64,000 nucleotides of DNA, taken from positions 14,582,754 to 14,646,753 of the forward strand of contig JAJLRJ010000010.1 in NCBI GenBank assembly GCA_024195265.1, given 5' to 3'. Source of the stretch: Dendrophyllia cribrosa (lineage: Eukaryota; Cnidaria; Anthozoa; Scleractinia; Dendrophylliidae). Below the pieces are notes generated by a model. That model was not told the origin of the DNA. It was given only the letters and a program-made list of their open reading frames with translations, and did not search any database. How positions within the stretch are numbered: position 1 is the stretch's first letter; each line of letters opens with the position of its first letter. A program made the position numbers and the translations under genes. Positions 52,904-62,566 of this stretch are shown one piece after another.

Positions 52904-54395
52904 CTAGTACTGAACCGATTCCAGCTGCCTGCCCATGAGATTCATCTGTGAGTCAGACATGGTGAAGATGTGGCAGTTTACGTTTCCCGAGCCTTTGCCG
53001 TCTCGTTCGATCTAGAGTTGCACGCCATCCTGTGTGTTGACGAGCCGTTGGCCGTTGCCGTGCAGGGCTGTGTCAGCCATGGACCGCAGGTCAATCCAGA
53101 GACCAAACTTGTTGCCTGTGAGATATTTGGTCAGGTTCATGTTTGGCATCCCGCGCGCGTGTGTGTTAAAGTATCGGTTTATTTCACTCCACATGTCAGT
53201 ACCACTGATGCCCTCGTTGTAGACCCTGTTTGGGACACCGTTGACTGTGACCTTCACTTTGGTGATGTCGGGATTGAAATAGTGCTCAGAGTCCCTGGCA
53301 CCCGCTGTATAGGGATTGATGAACAGCAAGAGGATGCCCTTGAGAGACCGGTGCTGTGGGTTAACCCGAAGATTCAGCCGAGTGTCAACGCCTTTTGTGA
53401 AGGGATGCACCCGATCTCGCATTACGAGGTCATAGGCGAACTCCTTGCCCTTAGTGTAAGTGCGTGTTGCCTCGTCGGCCAGACTCTTACTTCTGATCGT
53501 CTCATACTCCAGCTGGAGGTTTTCCAACTTGTACACGAGCTTGCTTGTGTCTGAGCCCCGGACAACTTGGGATGCGGGGGCGAGGGTTAGTTCGAAGACC
53601 AGATCATTGAATAGTGCTTGAGGATATATGATTCCGTGATCAGTTAACCCTATTCGGCCTGGGGAGGGGGGGGGGGGGGGGGGGAGCACGAAGTGCCCGC
53701 GCTAACTTTCAACTTCGTTCCATTGTGCGGACCGCAAAGGAGACAGTTTTGGACATACTATGTACCCTCTAGGTTTTATTGTCATAGCCTTAATGTTCTT
53801 GGAGTTACGAAGGGGGGCACAATGTGCCCCCCCCCCCCCCCCCCCCAGGCTCAGGAACTCAAAAAAAGCCCAGGCCGAATAGGGTTAAGATTTGGTGATC
53901 TAGTTTAATGCGATACTTATTTTTATATATTGTCTCCAGCTTGGTTTCCGCATCCACGCCGGAGGACTTCTTCTCACCAGCACCAGAGCGTATCTTGCAC
54001 AAATCCACACTCTTGATGTCCTCCATAATCATGTTGTCCCGCTCATCCACTGAGAGGAATAGGTCTTCGAAGATTTTGTAGATGTCGTACCCAACCGTGT
54101 CCTGGACGGTGGTTGCGGCAAACTTTACCACGAACCTGTCCACCAGGGCCCGAGAAACGTTTTGCACGAGATAGTTGTTCGCGTGGCCCCCGGCTAGGTT
54201 GATGTTGAACACCAGTGCAAGTGAACCAGAGACGATGACATCGTGCTCGCCCAGCTTGGGCACCGAGACGTACAGTGTCTCGCCGGGATTGGCCTCAGAG
54301 GGGTTGAATGTGATGCGCTTGTCGGTTCGCTCTGCCTTCATGGCGCCCAGTGTCTTTTCACTGTGAGATGGAAGTAGATTCGGTTGCACAGCCAT
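52904..54395 (-). pseudogene. Major capsid protein (B), split by MITE, one in-frame stop
   Basis: Start ATG 54395. The N-terminal part has TFNPSEANPGETLYVSVPKL and GGHANNYLVQNVSRALVDRF; then the TTAA MITE at 53648-53884. The C-terminal part has YPQALFNDLVFELTLAP, YFNPDITKVKVTVNGVPN and ADTALHGNGQRLVNT. These are the double jelly-roll hallmarks of the PolB-type Polinton/adintovirus capsid. A TAG at 53012-53014 precedes the last ~35 codons, which end in LMGRQLESVQY. Without the MITE it would be about 415 residues. It is clearly different from the A-type capsid. Confidence 0.85.
53648..53884. mobile_element. TTAA MITE in B capsid gene, CCCTATTCGGCC family, short copy
   Basis: Ends CCCTATTCGGCCTGGG and CCCAGGCCGAATAGGG, between TTAA at 53644-53647 and 53885-53888. 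237 bp with two long homopolymer runs (G at 53667-53684, C at 53829-53847). Flanking capsid sequence reads through in frame with a single TTAA. Confidence 0.85.
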
Positions 54396-54440
54396 GGTAT
54401 ATTTATTTGTGTTTTTAAAATTTTCTTTTTATATATCATC

Positions 54441-55824
54441 ATGGCTGAAGGCGGTTTTGATCCAGGAGATATGCCCGATAATCCTTGGGTTTACCATAGT
54501 ATTGACCACGATGCTTACGACGAAGAAGAAGTTGACACAACAACCCCCTTTCAACCAGGCGGCACATCCACTCCATACAATGGCGGCGAGCAGCATGAAA
54601 TGCATACAATGCCTCACGAACAAAGTGGGCTGCTAGGTGATCCTTTAACCGCCCCTCTGCTTGGAGACTTCTTAGACGCAACTGATAAAGCAGAGAGGGT
54701 CGATAATGCCATGGACTTTATCAAAAAGTTTTACCCAAAAGCAGCTATCGTCAAATTAGGCCCAATTGGTTTCGGTAAAAGAAGAGGAAATGAAGGCAAA
54801 ATAGTTTCCTTTGGGCCAAAGGGCGGCGAATCTGACATTTTCAAGAAAGATGGCTCAGGCCTTCTTAAATCGTTCATAGACAAGTTCAAAAAATTTCTTG
54901 GCCCAAGCGCTGAAGAGCTTGTCTCTGAATACAATGCATCAATAAGGGAGAAAGACAAAGAGAGAAGGAGGCAGAAAAACAACTGAAGGAGGCTGAAAAG
55001 CTTGCTGATGAACAACAACAAAAAGAAAATGGGGTGCAAAACCTCAGAAACAGAATTGAGCAAACTCAAGCGAGGAAGGACGCTCTTGAGCAGGAACACG
55101 GTTCAAGCGTTGAAAATCAAGCCGAGATAGATAGATTAAAACTGCTGAAAAAGAATCTTCAACGAGATCTTGAAAACGAGGAAAAGGAAGCAGCTGCCCT
55201 TCAAAAAATACTAAAACAACGAGACCAAGAACAGGCAAAGGTTGACAAAGCCAGAACACGCCTTTCTGCTAAGGTGAAGGTAAGAAATGAAGTTGAAGCA
55301 AGGCTAAACACTACTAAACCCCTTGATGAGTTAAACGAAAGAGAAGCCGAGCTTAAACGCGAAAACAACGAAGACAGACGCGTGATAGAGGATGAGAACA
55401 CTTCTCCATCTGATAGAGAAGCCGCGGAAGCCCGAGTTGCTGAGCGAGAAGAAGATCTGGGAAGGTTAAGAGAACAGGTTGAGGAGAGGGAACAAGCCCT
55501 GCCTTTGAGAGAGAGGGTTAGAGAAATCTTCAAGAAATACGGACACTGCAAGCGGTTGTTCTGGCAGCTGGCATCACCATCAGCGCTGTGGTACTCGCCA
55601 CCTTAAATGGCCTGGCAAGGGCCACCAAGGCTATTGGAAATGGGCTTAAAGAGCTTGGAAAAAAGGCAGCTGCCGCTCTGCCTGGCCTAATTGGCTCAAT
55701 TGTGAGCTTCATCTTCAAAGCGGCTGGGTCAGTCATCTCCTTTCTGGGTGAACACGCCGGGCTGCTAATCCTTGCCGTGGTGGCCTTCCTGGTTGAAAGG
55801 ATCACCAAGCGTGCGAGGTCTTGA
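54441..55824 (+). pseudogene. Long coiled-coil protein with hydrophobic C-terminus (B), two frameshifts
   Basis: Starts at ATG 54441, five bases after a TATATAT motif, divergent from the capsid gene. An acidic N-terminal part with a GGTSTPYNGG loop is followed by a Gly/Lys-rich part (GPIGFGKRRGNEG). A long charged coiled coil runs from about residue 165 to 350 (NRIEQTQARKDALEQ, EERE...). The end has two hydrophobic segments (LPGLIGSIVSFIFKAAGS, LLILAVVAFLV). Frame changes lie near 54965 and 55545. Layout suggests a membrane-active or scaffold-like capsid partner; no family is recognised. Confidence 0.6.
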
Positions 55825-55894
55825 GATTTGCGCTTATCTAAACCAAACGATAGCACCTGCCAAAGCAAGCGCCCCACAGCTATGAGTGCCTTGT

Positions 55895-57610
55895 TTACGT
55901 GATGTGGGTCGGGTTGGGCTGGCGCGCTTGTGGTTGGGGATGGTGCTGGCGCGGTTGTGGTTGGCGTGGGATGTGGTGTTCTGCTTGTGGCTGGGGTGGC
56001 GCGCCCTGTGTCTGTGTAGCCTCTTTATGCATCGCATTTGATGGATGGCTGTTTGGTGAATTAATCTTTGTTGGTCCACCGTCCATGTGGCGAAGTGAGG
56101 CTTTTTTTGTCCCCACATTAACATCATTGTTAACTCCCAGCTTCATCCCTTGCGTTGCCTGCTTCAACTTGTTATTGTACCCAACCACGCTCTCTGTGTT
56201 GATAACCATGCGTGACGGCATTAGCCAACATTCGGGAGCTACAGCAAAGTCCAAACGCACCTTTGCCTCTTGGATGGCTAGCTGAAAACACTGTACGCTC
56301 TTGGAAATATCTGGCGTCCTGATTGCGACTTCCATGAGGACTAGAAAATCACTCTGCGTCTCCTTGGCCCGCCCCCCTGCTCCAAGAATGCTGCTTCGTG
56401 TGTTCACCTGAGCGCCAAGAACACAATAGACAAAGGCCTCGATTGACTGATTCATTCGCGATAGACCCGCTTGTGTTAACCCCTGTGAGAGGTTTGGGAC
56501 AAAGTGCTCGAACTGGTTAGCCGAGTGGCCATTGAGAATGTAAGTAATCCCATTAGCCTTGTAATTCGGGTCATTTCTGTCTGTTACACGCTCATCGTCG
56601 AACGAAGCTAGATCGGGATCGGGGTAGGTGTAATCGACAGGACTAAGCCCTTCATATGCGATCCAAATGTAAACACTGCCAAGGCCATGGTTTTTGCCGA
56701 ATGTGAAACGGAAGTCAGTGCTTGGGGCGACACCTAACTCCGCACAGATCCTGTTGTAAGAGGGGATGTCGTATTTGTTTTCTTGCTGATTGAATGTCGG
56801 GTCGCCTGGCAGAGCGGAGAAACTCTGTATCCCACCCAACTCATAGAGGATTCGTCTTGTTGTGAAATAGACGTGGAAGAGATAAAACGACCTGAGCTGT
56901 GGGGTGAGGTCTAGGGAGGAGGAGAACAGAATATCACGAGAGATCCCAGAGACTGTTGTCGCGCACCACAAAGCAAAGTTTAGCTGCTGTGGCCAGAAAG
57001 ACATGCTTGGCCCGCCAAGCCACTTCCTTGCGTACTTAGATTTAGTGAATTTAATCTGTAAGACCTTGAAAATCTCCCTGAACTTGGTTGAGAAGAACTC
57101 TGTTGGCGTTACGTAGATCTTGTACTCATTGTCCAAGACAGCTCCAACTGACATTTGTTTGCTTATTGTTTTTGAAAACTCAACGGCTGGGATTAGTTTT
57201 GTGATTGGACCCCTATTCAATGATAACTGATAGGGGAAGCCTCCGTCTTGGTGTAGGCCCATGGCGTCTTTCATGGCTTGAGTCCAATTCTTTGGCTCTA
57301 TCTCTGAAACGAGCGCCCATGAGCCTGGGCCCTCTATGAAAAGCACTTCTCCTGTGGCCTTGTGCTTTTCATCAAAATCAACTTCTATTCTAAACTTTGA
57401 CATATCCGCATTTGGGAAACGCGTTTTGAAGTCTGATATCGCCTTGGCCTTGGCAGCAGCAGATAGCCTGGCAGCCTCCGGCGAACTCATCCAAGCCATT
57501 TCAGGATCTACTGTGGGCTGTTTTGTGCTGATATACCTTGACGGAAGAGTATTTGGAGGATAATAAAACGGGGGCGGGTTGGCGTTAAATCCACCTTGCC
57601 TGCCAAACAT
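55895..57610 (-). CDS. Large conserved Polinton protein, 571 residues, intact (B)
   Basis: Start at ATG 57610, six bases from a TATATATAT motif. The frame is fully open. The middle contains WLGGPSMSFWPQQLNFALWCAT, LRSFYLFHVYFTTRRILYEL and a GDPTFNQQENKYD block, which I associate with a large ORF common in cnidarian and fish Polintons. The C-terminal ~80 residues are Pro/Gln-rich and low complexity. It is the largest undamaged gene in the window. A virion or DNA-packaging role is likely from its place among capsid genes, but no enzymatic motif is visible. Confidence 0.6.
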   Translation of the reverse strand: MFGRQGGFNANPPPFYYPPNTLPSRYISTKQPTVDPEMAWMSSPEAARLSAAAKAKAISDFKTRFPNADMSKFRIEVDFDEKHKATGEVLFIEGPGSWALVSEIEPKNWTQAMKDAMGLHQDGGFPYQLSLNRGPITKLIPAVEFSKTISKQMSVGAVLDNEYKIYVTPTEFFSTKFREIFKVLQIKFTKSKYARKWLGGPSMSFWPQQLNFALWCATTVSGISRDILFSSSLDLTPQLRSFYLFHVYFTTRRILYELGGIQSFSALPGDPTFNQQENKYDIPSYNRICAELGVAPSTDFRFTFGKNHGLGSVYIWIAYEGLSPVDYTYPDPDLASFDDERVTDRNDPNYKANGITYILNGHSANQFEHFVPNLSQGLTQAGLSRMNQSIEAFVYCVLGAQVNTRSSILGAGGRAKETQSDFLVLMEVAIRTPDISKSVQCFQLAIQEAKVRLDFAVAPECWLMPSRMVINTESVVGYNNKLKQATQGMKLGVNNDVNVGTKKASLRHMDGGPTKINSPNSHPSNAMHKEATQTQGAPPQPQAEHHIPRQPQPRQHHPQPQARQPNPTHIT

Positions 57611-57660
57611 GATTGTATATATATTTATATTTTTTAAAAAGTAATTATATATATGCAATC

Positions 57661-58329
57661 ATGGTTTTGCTTACAATCGTCGCGCCTTCGAACCCTCACA
57701 CGATCTACTTCGATCACCCGCTTCCGAAACCGAGGTACATCCGTCTTGTCTCTTGCTCGATTTTCAACTCGTGGAATACTTTGAAACAAAGAGGAGAGAT
57801 AACATTGTTTACTGGGCCTGATAAAAACACAACTGTCAGGAGACTTCTTCCAGGTCATTACACTCTTGAGTATTTGGCAAAAGAATTAGAAGACGCATTC
57901 CAAGTCGAAAAGTTAAAATTAGAAACCAAGACAAATACGCCTGTAGGGTCGATGGTCATTTTCAACTTGCAAAATCAGGATGTGAAATTAGATCACGATT
58001 TATCAGAATTGCTTGGTATAAATCCTAAATTATCGTTTACAACGTTCGTCAAGCGTTTAACATACCCAAGCACTTACTTTATCCACTGTGATCTGGTTGA
58101 TAAAGAACAAAACCTCCTCAATGGTAAACCTTCGACAGTTTTGGCTCGGTTTGATGTTCGTGGAAAGCCTTTTCAGAAGATTTTTTACGAACCAACGCAA
58201 CAGAACGTCTTGCGTGACGTCTCGTCTGGCGATTATGTAAACAGCATATCGCTGTCAGTGAGGGATGAGAACAATGACCTCTTCGACTTCAATAACATGC
58301 CTTTGGAATTTGAAGTTGAGATAAATTAA
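57661..58329 (+). CDS. Penton-like minor capsid protein (B), intact
   Basis: 222 residues from ATG 57661; TATATATAT at about 57645-57653. Starts MVLLTIVAPSNPHTIYFDHP and ends in ISLSVRDENNDLFDFNNMPL plus EFEVEI, the Polinton minor capsid (single jelly-roll penton) signature. The frame is complete. It is divergent from the 571-residue gene, with a ~50-bp shared AT-rich promoter. Only one penton gene is present here, versus two in A1. Confidence 0.8.
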   Translation: MVLLTIVAPSNPHTIYFDHPLPKPRYIRLVSCSIFNSWNTLKQRGEITLFTGPDKNTTVRRLLPGHYTLEYLAKELEDAFQVEKLKLETKTNTPVGSMVIFNLQNQDVKLDHDLSELLGINPKLSFTTFVKRLTYPSTYFIHCDLVDKEQNLLNGKPSTVLARFDVRGKPFQKIFYEPTQQNVLRDVSSGDYVNSISLSVRDENNDLFDFNNMPLEFEVEIN

Positions 58330-58361
58330 AATATAAAACCATTTATATACTCACATCTGCC

Positions 58362-58964
58362 ATGAGTTCTGCGAACGTGCTGCCATCGGCCCCGGAATAC
58401 AGTGATGCCCAACCACTTTACCCTATGCGTGACAGGCAAGTCGCAAAGAAATACAAACGGACCCAATCAATAGTTCATTACTCGGCGGTTGGCCTTGGGT
58501 CGCTTTCTGTTGGGCTGTCATCAGGAGCCCTAGCCACTGCCTTGACCGGGTTAGGCATTGTTGTAAGCCCCGCACTTGCCGGTGTTGCGACCCTCTGTGG
58601 GTTGTCCTCAGTTGGCTTTGCAACTGCAAACAAACGGCTAGAGCGGAAAGTGACTAAACATGAGAATATCTACACACTGACCCAGGCTAAACGCAACTCT
58701 GTCAATGAGCTGGTCTCAAAGGCTCTGGAAGACAAGAGGATTAGTGATACAGAATTCACCATAATCACTCGTGAGGTGGAAAAATATCACGAACTCAAGG
58801 CTGCAATCAAGGATGGTGTGAAGGCATCAAAAGACGTTGCCACTCAAACACAATCACCAGACCTCGAGAAACTCAAAAACGAACTTCGCAAGGAAGTCAA
58901 ACAAGAGTTTCAAAAAAAGATAAATCTTCTCACCGCAGCATCCAAGTCCGATTTGAGAGATTAA
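58362..58964 (+). CDS. Polinton membrane/coiled-coil protein, 200 residues, intact (B)
   Basis: ATG 58362, 33 bases after the minor capsid stop. A short basic N-terminus (MRDRQVAKKYKR) leads to a long Gly/Ala/Ser hydrophobic region at about 37-85 (SAVGLGSLSVGLSSGALAT). A charged helix with KVTKHENIYTLTQAKRNSV follows, and then a Lys-rich tail. Proteins with KVTKHE.IYTLA.AK follow capsid genes in many Polintons. Possible inner-membrane or entry-related role; function not established. Confidence 0.65.
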   Translation: MSSANVLPSAPEYSDAQPLYPMRDRQVAKKYKRTQSIVHYSAVGLGSLSVGLSSGALATALTGLGIVVSPALAGVATLCGLSSVGFATANKRLERKVTKHENIYTLTQAKRNSVNELVSKALEDKRISDTEFTIITREVEKYHELKAAIKDGVKASKDVATQTQSPDLEKLKNELRKEVKQEFQKKINLLTAASKSDLRD

Positions 58965-59042
58965 ATTCTGGATTTAACCTCTACATTTCGAAGGATAAAT
59001 CATTTGCGCTCAATTAAATAGACAGCACGGCTGTGTTCAACA

Positions 59043-59703
59043 ATGGAGGAGTTTGCTAAACAACTGGCTGATGTTCGACGCTTGGACACTAAAGGCGAAT
59101 ACAAAGCCAAACTCAATGAGCTGGATAAAGAATACAAATTTATCATCCTACGCTCACTCGCTCAATACAACAAGGAAATGCGCCGTTCAAACCTGACAGA
59201 ACGCCTTCATCACATCAAGGAGTGTCTTTCTCACGTGGCACAATACCACCCCAACCTACCTTTCACCCTTTTGAATGAAAGGATAAAAGCTTGCCAAAAC
59301 TGCGAAGGCAAATTAAACCTCAGGATGTTTTCATCAGAACTTTGCTGTGAGAACTGCGGGCTCCTAGAGCCTCTGGATGGTGTGACCTTTGATTATCAAG
59401 AGCTCTATGGTGGTGATTACAAAATTACCAAAAAACAAACATCTGAAATTTTGTGAGCCCTTCACCGGCTTATCCTCCGAAGAAATACAACATGCAAATG
59501 ATACCTTCAACTTCATTGAAGAACATCTACCGGATAGAATCTCTATGCCATTTGTAGCCTACAAAATCTTAGACGAAATAGTACTAAAATGGCCACAACT
59601 TGCTATTGTCAATTACTTCTGGCTGCAAATTCCACAAAACTCAATGTGGAAACACGAGCAAAAATGGCAGATCGTACTTGGAAAGATGGGTCACGTTGTG
59701 TGA
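59043..59703 (+). pseudogene. Zinc-ribbon VLTF3-like transcription factor candidate (B), frameshifted
   Basis: From ATG 59043, 137 codons: a helical N-terminal part, then a zinc ribbon (ACQNCEGKLNLRMF ... CCENCGLLEPLDG, two CxxC pairs) and DYQELYGGDYKITKK. The frame changes at about 59450, after which a matching helical part (TFNFIEEHLPDRISM) follows in another frame. Zinc ribbon plus helical C-terminus is the layout of poxvirus-type late factor VLTF3, found in several virus-like transposons. It could equally be a TFIIB-like ribbon protein. The C-terminal boundary is uncertain. Confidence 0.5.
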
Positions 59704-60666
59704 CATTGCGTTACTTGTCACGCGTCACACATTGCGTGACAGACCAAAAAAAGACAAAAACCCTTGCAGGGGGGTGCCGGTGGCTGTTCTTTGCCTAACC
59801 TCGGCTAGGACTTTAACCGCTGACAAGGCGGTTGTCATTCCACATTTTACCTCTGGGAGCGAGGGCGACAACTCCGAGGAGAACTCTGTTTGGCACCCCC
59901 CTGGAACCAGTAGGGCCAGAGCGGGCTCACCCGGGGGTACCGTCTACTGGAAGACATCCCCCTCTACTCTGTAATTCACCATTCACCAGCCTTTAAACGG
60001 GATTTAGAAAGTGGCCACCTTTCACCTCCCTAGACTTCACCAAAATCTGTGAACTAAGTAATATATGGGGCGATTTTTCTATTTATTAGCGTTAGGTCAA
60101 CAATCCGCTTACTTGTGGTTTCGATTTGGTTAACACTGAAAAATTAAAGCAATACGCATGCGCTTTTAGGGCAATAAAAAACAAAATACTTTATTCTACA
60201 TGAGCCAAAATACTTTATTCTGCATGAACCAAAATACTTTATTCTACATGCGGTTTTGAGGTAATAAAAGCCAAAATACTTTATTCTTACAATGTAAGAT
60301 TGAGAAAAATGTCAGACAAATAACATATGAAGTTATGGAATCCATCCTTGAAGCATCACAGAAGGAATCATCAGTTAAACATGTCAAAGAAACTGTTTCC
60401 TCACGATCGTAGATCGATCTCTCGAACTGCAAATCCGGTGATTTTTTCACTTTCTTCTAATTCTGTCACTCTGGCACTTTAGGTGGCATTTCTCGAAGTT
60501 ACTGCGTCCACATCTGCAGTGTATTTGAACAAGATTGAAGCTCTGGCGCTATTTTGTCGGCCAAAGTTGACAATAATGGCGGCCGAAGGAATATCGAAGC
60601 CATCTGGCCGCGGGGGACTGAGACGGGCAAAGAAATATATTGTATATGCGGCACGAAATGTCCCTT
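59704..60666. other. Non-coding part of B with tandem repeats
   Basis: A pair GGGGGTGCC (59771-59779) and GGCACCCCC (59891-59900) could form a ~120-nt stem-loop. Four CAAAATACTTTATTCTRCATG-like units lie at 60182-60290. Short ORFs here are not supported. Confidence 0.5.
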
Positions 60667-61778
60667 TCAAGCAACAAGGGCTGTCTGGGGCAGCCTGCTC
60701 TGTAAAAAGTCTTCCAACAGGGCACTGTCATCACCGATGTTGTTTTCAAAGGTTTCAATAGGGCTAATTTTCTTAAGGTGTTTTTGTTTTGACAAGTTTT
60801 CATGAAAACTTTTGACTGATTCGTGAATATTTTCTAAGAAATTTGGTTGTTTTGTTTCCCAAATTTCTGTTATGTCCAGCAGCTTCCATGCGAAGAAGGC
60901 TACTGCCTTATAATAGTTTGGGGGCCAATCTTCACTGAATGTCCTTCTGCCTATGTCCTTCAAAAATTCTAAATCGTTTAGTTTCTGATCCTCATCATAT
61001 GTCATATAAAACCAATCACCGCTACACAAGATATCTCCCGATGAAATTCCTCTCATAATTTTTTCAAACATTGCTGTTGATTTTATTGCGCCGAGGTAAA
61101 GTAATTTTGTTTGATCTGGAAATAGGTTTTGCTTGCAAGATAGAAGATAAATACCACATGCGAGTGCTGATGGTTTTTTTGTTTTGTGTACAACCCCTTT
61201 GTTTGGCAAGGAATTGTGTTCAAGGCTAAGGCCAAGCTGCTTCAAAGAACACATTCTGAAATAGGCGTCGACAAACAAGCCTTTGTTAACTCTCTCCCCG
61301 CTGAGAGCAAGGCCGGTTTGTATTTGATCACGGTATTGTTTAAGAATTTTATTGTCTGTGATCTTTCTGGTGTAAGGACACTTGAACTCTAACAAGACTA
61401 TTGTCTCGTCTTTGTGTGAGAAGTATCCGTCTGGACTGCAAGTGACATTCCCAAAAAGAGGGTGATCCTTTGCAAGATTTAGAGAGCCCGTATATCCGAA
61501 AACTTTGACAGAATGTTTCTTCTCAAAGTATTCACGGACTAGAGGCTCAAAAAATGTGCCCAAGCGCAGGCCACATTTTTGCTCATATCAATGGGCTTTA
61601 CTTTTTTGCGGATTAGACTTAACTGACTCTCGAATGGCGAAGATCCTGTCAAGGCAGAGATCTCCGATGCACCGATTGTGTTTTGTCTGGCTTTAACCCA
61701 TTCTTCGCTCTTTTGAATCAGGCCAGTCTCGCGTGATTTCAGGAAATCCTTAATAGCTTGCACGTTTGCCATTGCCAT
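60667..61778 (-). pseudogene. YqaJ-type viral recombinase/exonuclease (B), frameshifted
   Basis: Start at ATG 61778 at the inner edge of the right terminal repeat. The N-terminal part has QKSEEWVKARQNTIGASEISALTG, the YqaJ entry motif. After a frame change near 61560, FGNVTCSPDGYF and ETIVLLEFKCPY give the PD...(D/E)xK catalytic core; a C-terminal helical extension runs to the stop at 60667. About 370 codons. Lambda-exonuclease relatives resect DNA for annealing-based recombination. It sits opposite PolB at the other end, so both replication-type genes start from the terminal repeats. Confidence 0.8.
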
Positions 61779-61787
61779 GTGGGTTGG

Positions 61788-61793
61788 TATATA
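61788..61793 (-). promoter_or_regulatory. TATATA motif before exonuclease start
   Basis: Mirror of 44929-44934, nine bases from the ATG. Confidence 0.5.
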
Positions 61794-61852
61794 CAGGGGT
61801 GGGATTTCTCCAATTGGTGATCTCGAACCGGATAAGCATATACAAACAGAAT

Positions 61853-62015
61853 AGTAGTAGAGGACGTTGGGGCGTCCGGGATCACCTGAAATAAGCTGCC
61901 AAACGCCCGAGTTACCGGCTCCCAGGACGAATGCAATGAGTCCGCGGAAGCCGGTAACTCGGGCGTTTGGCAGCTTATTTCAGGTGATCCCGGACCCCCA
62001 ACGTCCTCTACTACT
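61853..62015. repeat. Right terminal hairpin of Polinton B
   Basis: Inverted copy of 44707-44869, self-complementary over its whole length; the inverted repeat extends inward to about 61773. Confidence 0.9.
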
Positions 62016-62563
62016 CACTAACAAGAACCCCTACGCATGCTAGTATCATCCCCAGAGGTGTATTGAATCACACAGAGACCGACCTATTCAATGGTCTCAT
62101 TCCCCAATGCATCATATTTGGAATGATGCGGAACGATGCTTACAATGGAAACTTGGGGAGGAACCCATTCAACTTCCAGCTGTTTGATCTGAATGCTGTT
62201 CGTCTAACAGTCAATGGAGAAGAAATGCCTTACTCAGGCATCGACTTGATAGGTGGTAAGAAAATCGATGGCTACAATACACTTTTCTCAGGCAGTGGTG
62301 ATATGAACTGTGGTCATGGTATAGACATTGACAGAGAAGAATGGGAGCAGGGGTATGGTTTATTTCGCTTGGACACAACACCAGCAGGAAGTGGCCATCC
62401 GGATCATTTGATTCCTCATCGCAGCGGAAATGTCAACTTGTATTTAAAATTTGGCACTGAGACCCCTGCAGTTCTCAATTTAATTGTGTACGCAGAATTC
62501 CAGAATCATTTGGAGATTGATCGTAACAGACGCGTAGTGTACGACCTGTCTCAAGGCGCTTAA
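62016..62563 (+). pseudogene. Major capsid protein (A2), 3' part after element B
   Basis: Resumes at CACTAACAAG and runs open for ~180 codons to TAA 62561-62563. Includes GVLNHTETDLFNGLIPQC, AVRLTVNGEEMPYSG and the C-terminal LIVYAEFQNHLEIDRN. This part is undamaged and shows where A1's TGA (19866) and frameshift (~20150) lie. Its separation from the 5' fragment is due to element B. Confidence 0.85.
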
Positions 62564-62566
62564 AAG

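Larger units (their letters stand above)
44707..62015. mobile_element. Polinton B, complete 17.3-kb element with PolB
   Basis: Begins AGTAGTAGAGGACG and ends in its complement; AG...CT termini are typical of Polintons. It holds PolB, integrase, ATPase, major and minor capsid genes, a YqaJ-type exonuclease, a zinc-ribbon gene and several small membrane proteins. Later insertions are a LINE tail in the integrase, a Penelope/simple-repeat patch at 52580-52903 and a TTAA MITE in the capsid gene. Most large genes contain stops or frameshifts. Confidence 0.9.

Noticed and set aside
53012..53554. Long + strand ORF opposite the B capsid gene (52970-53554)
   Set aside because: Antisense shadow; the - strand carries the capsid motifs.
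60483..60803. ORFs at 60.5-60.8 kb
   Set aside because: They overlap the 3' end of the exonuclease in antisense or lie in low-information sequence; no motif.
44707..62015. Flip/flop isomers at the hairpin ends of B
   Set aside because: After reverse-complementing the right end, the central part has the same orientation as the left, so the two ends here are the same isomer.
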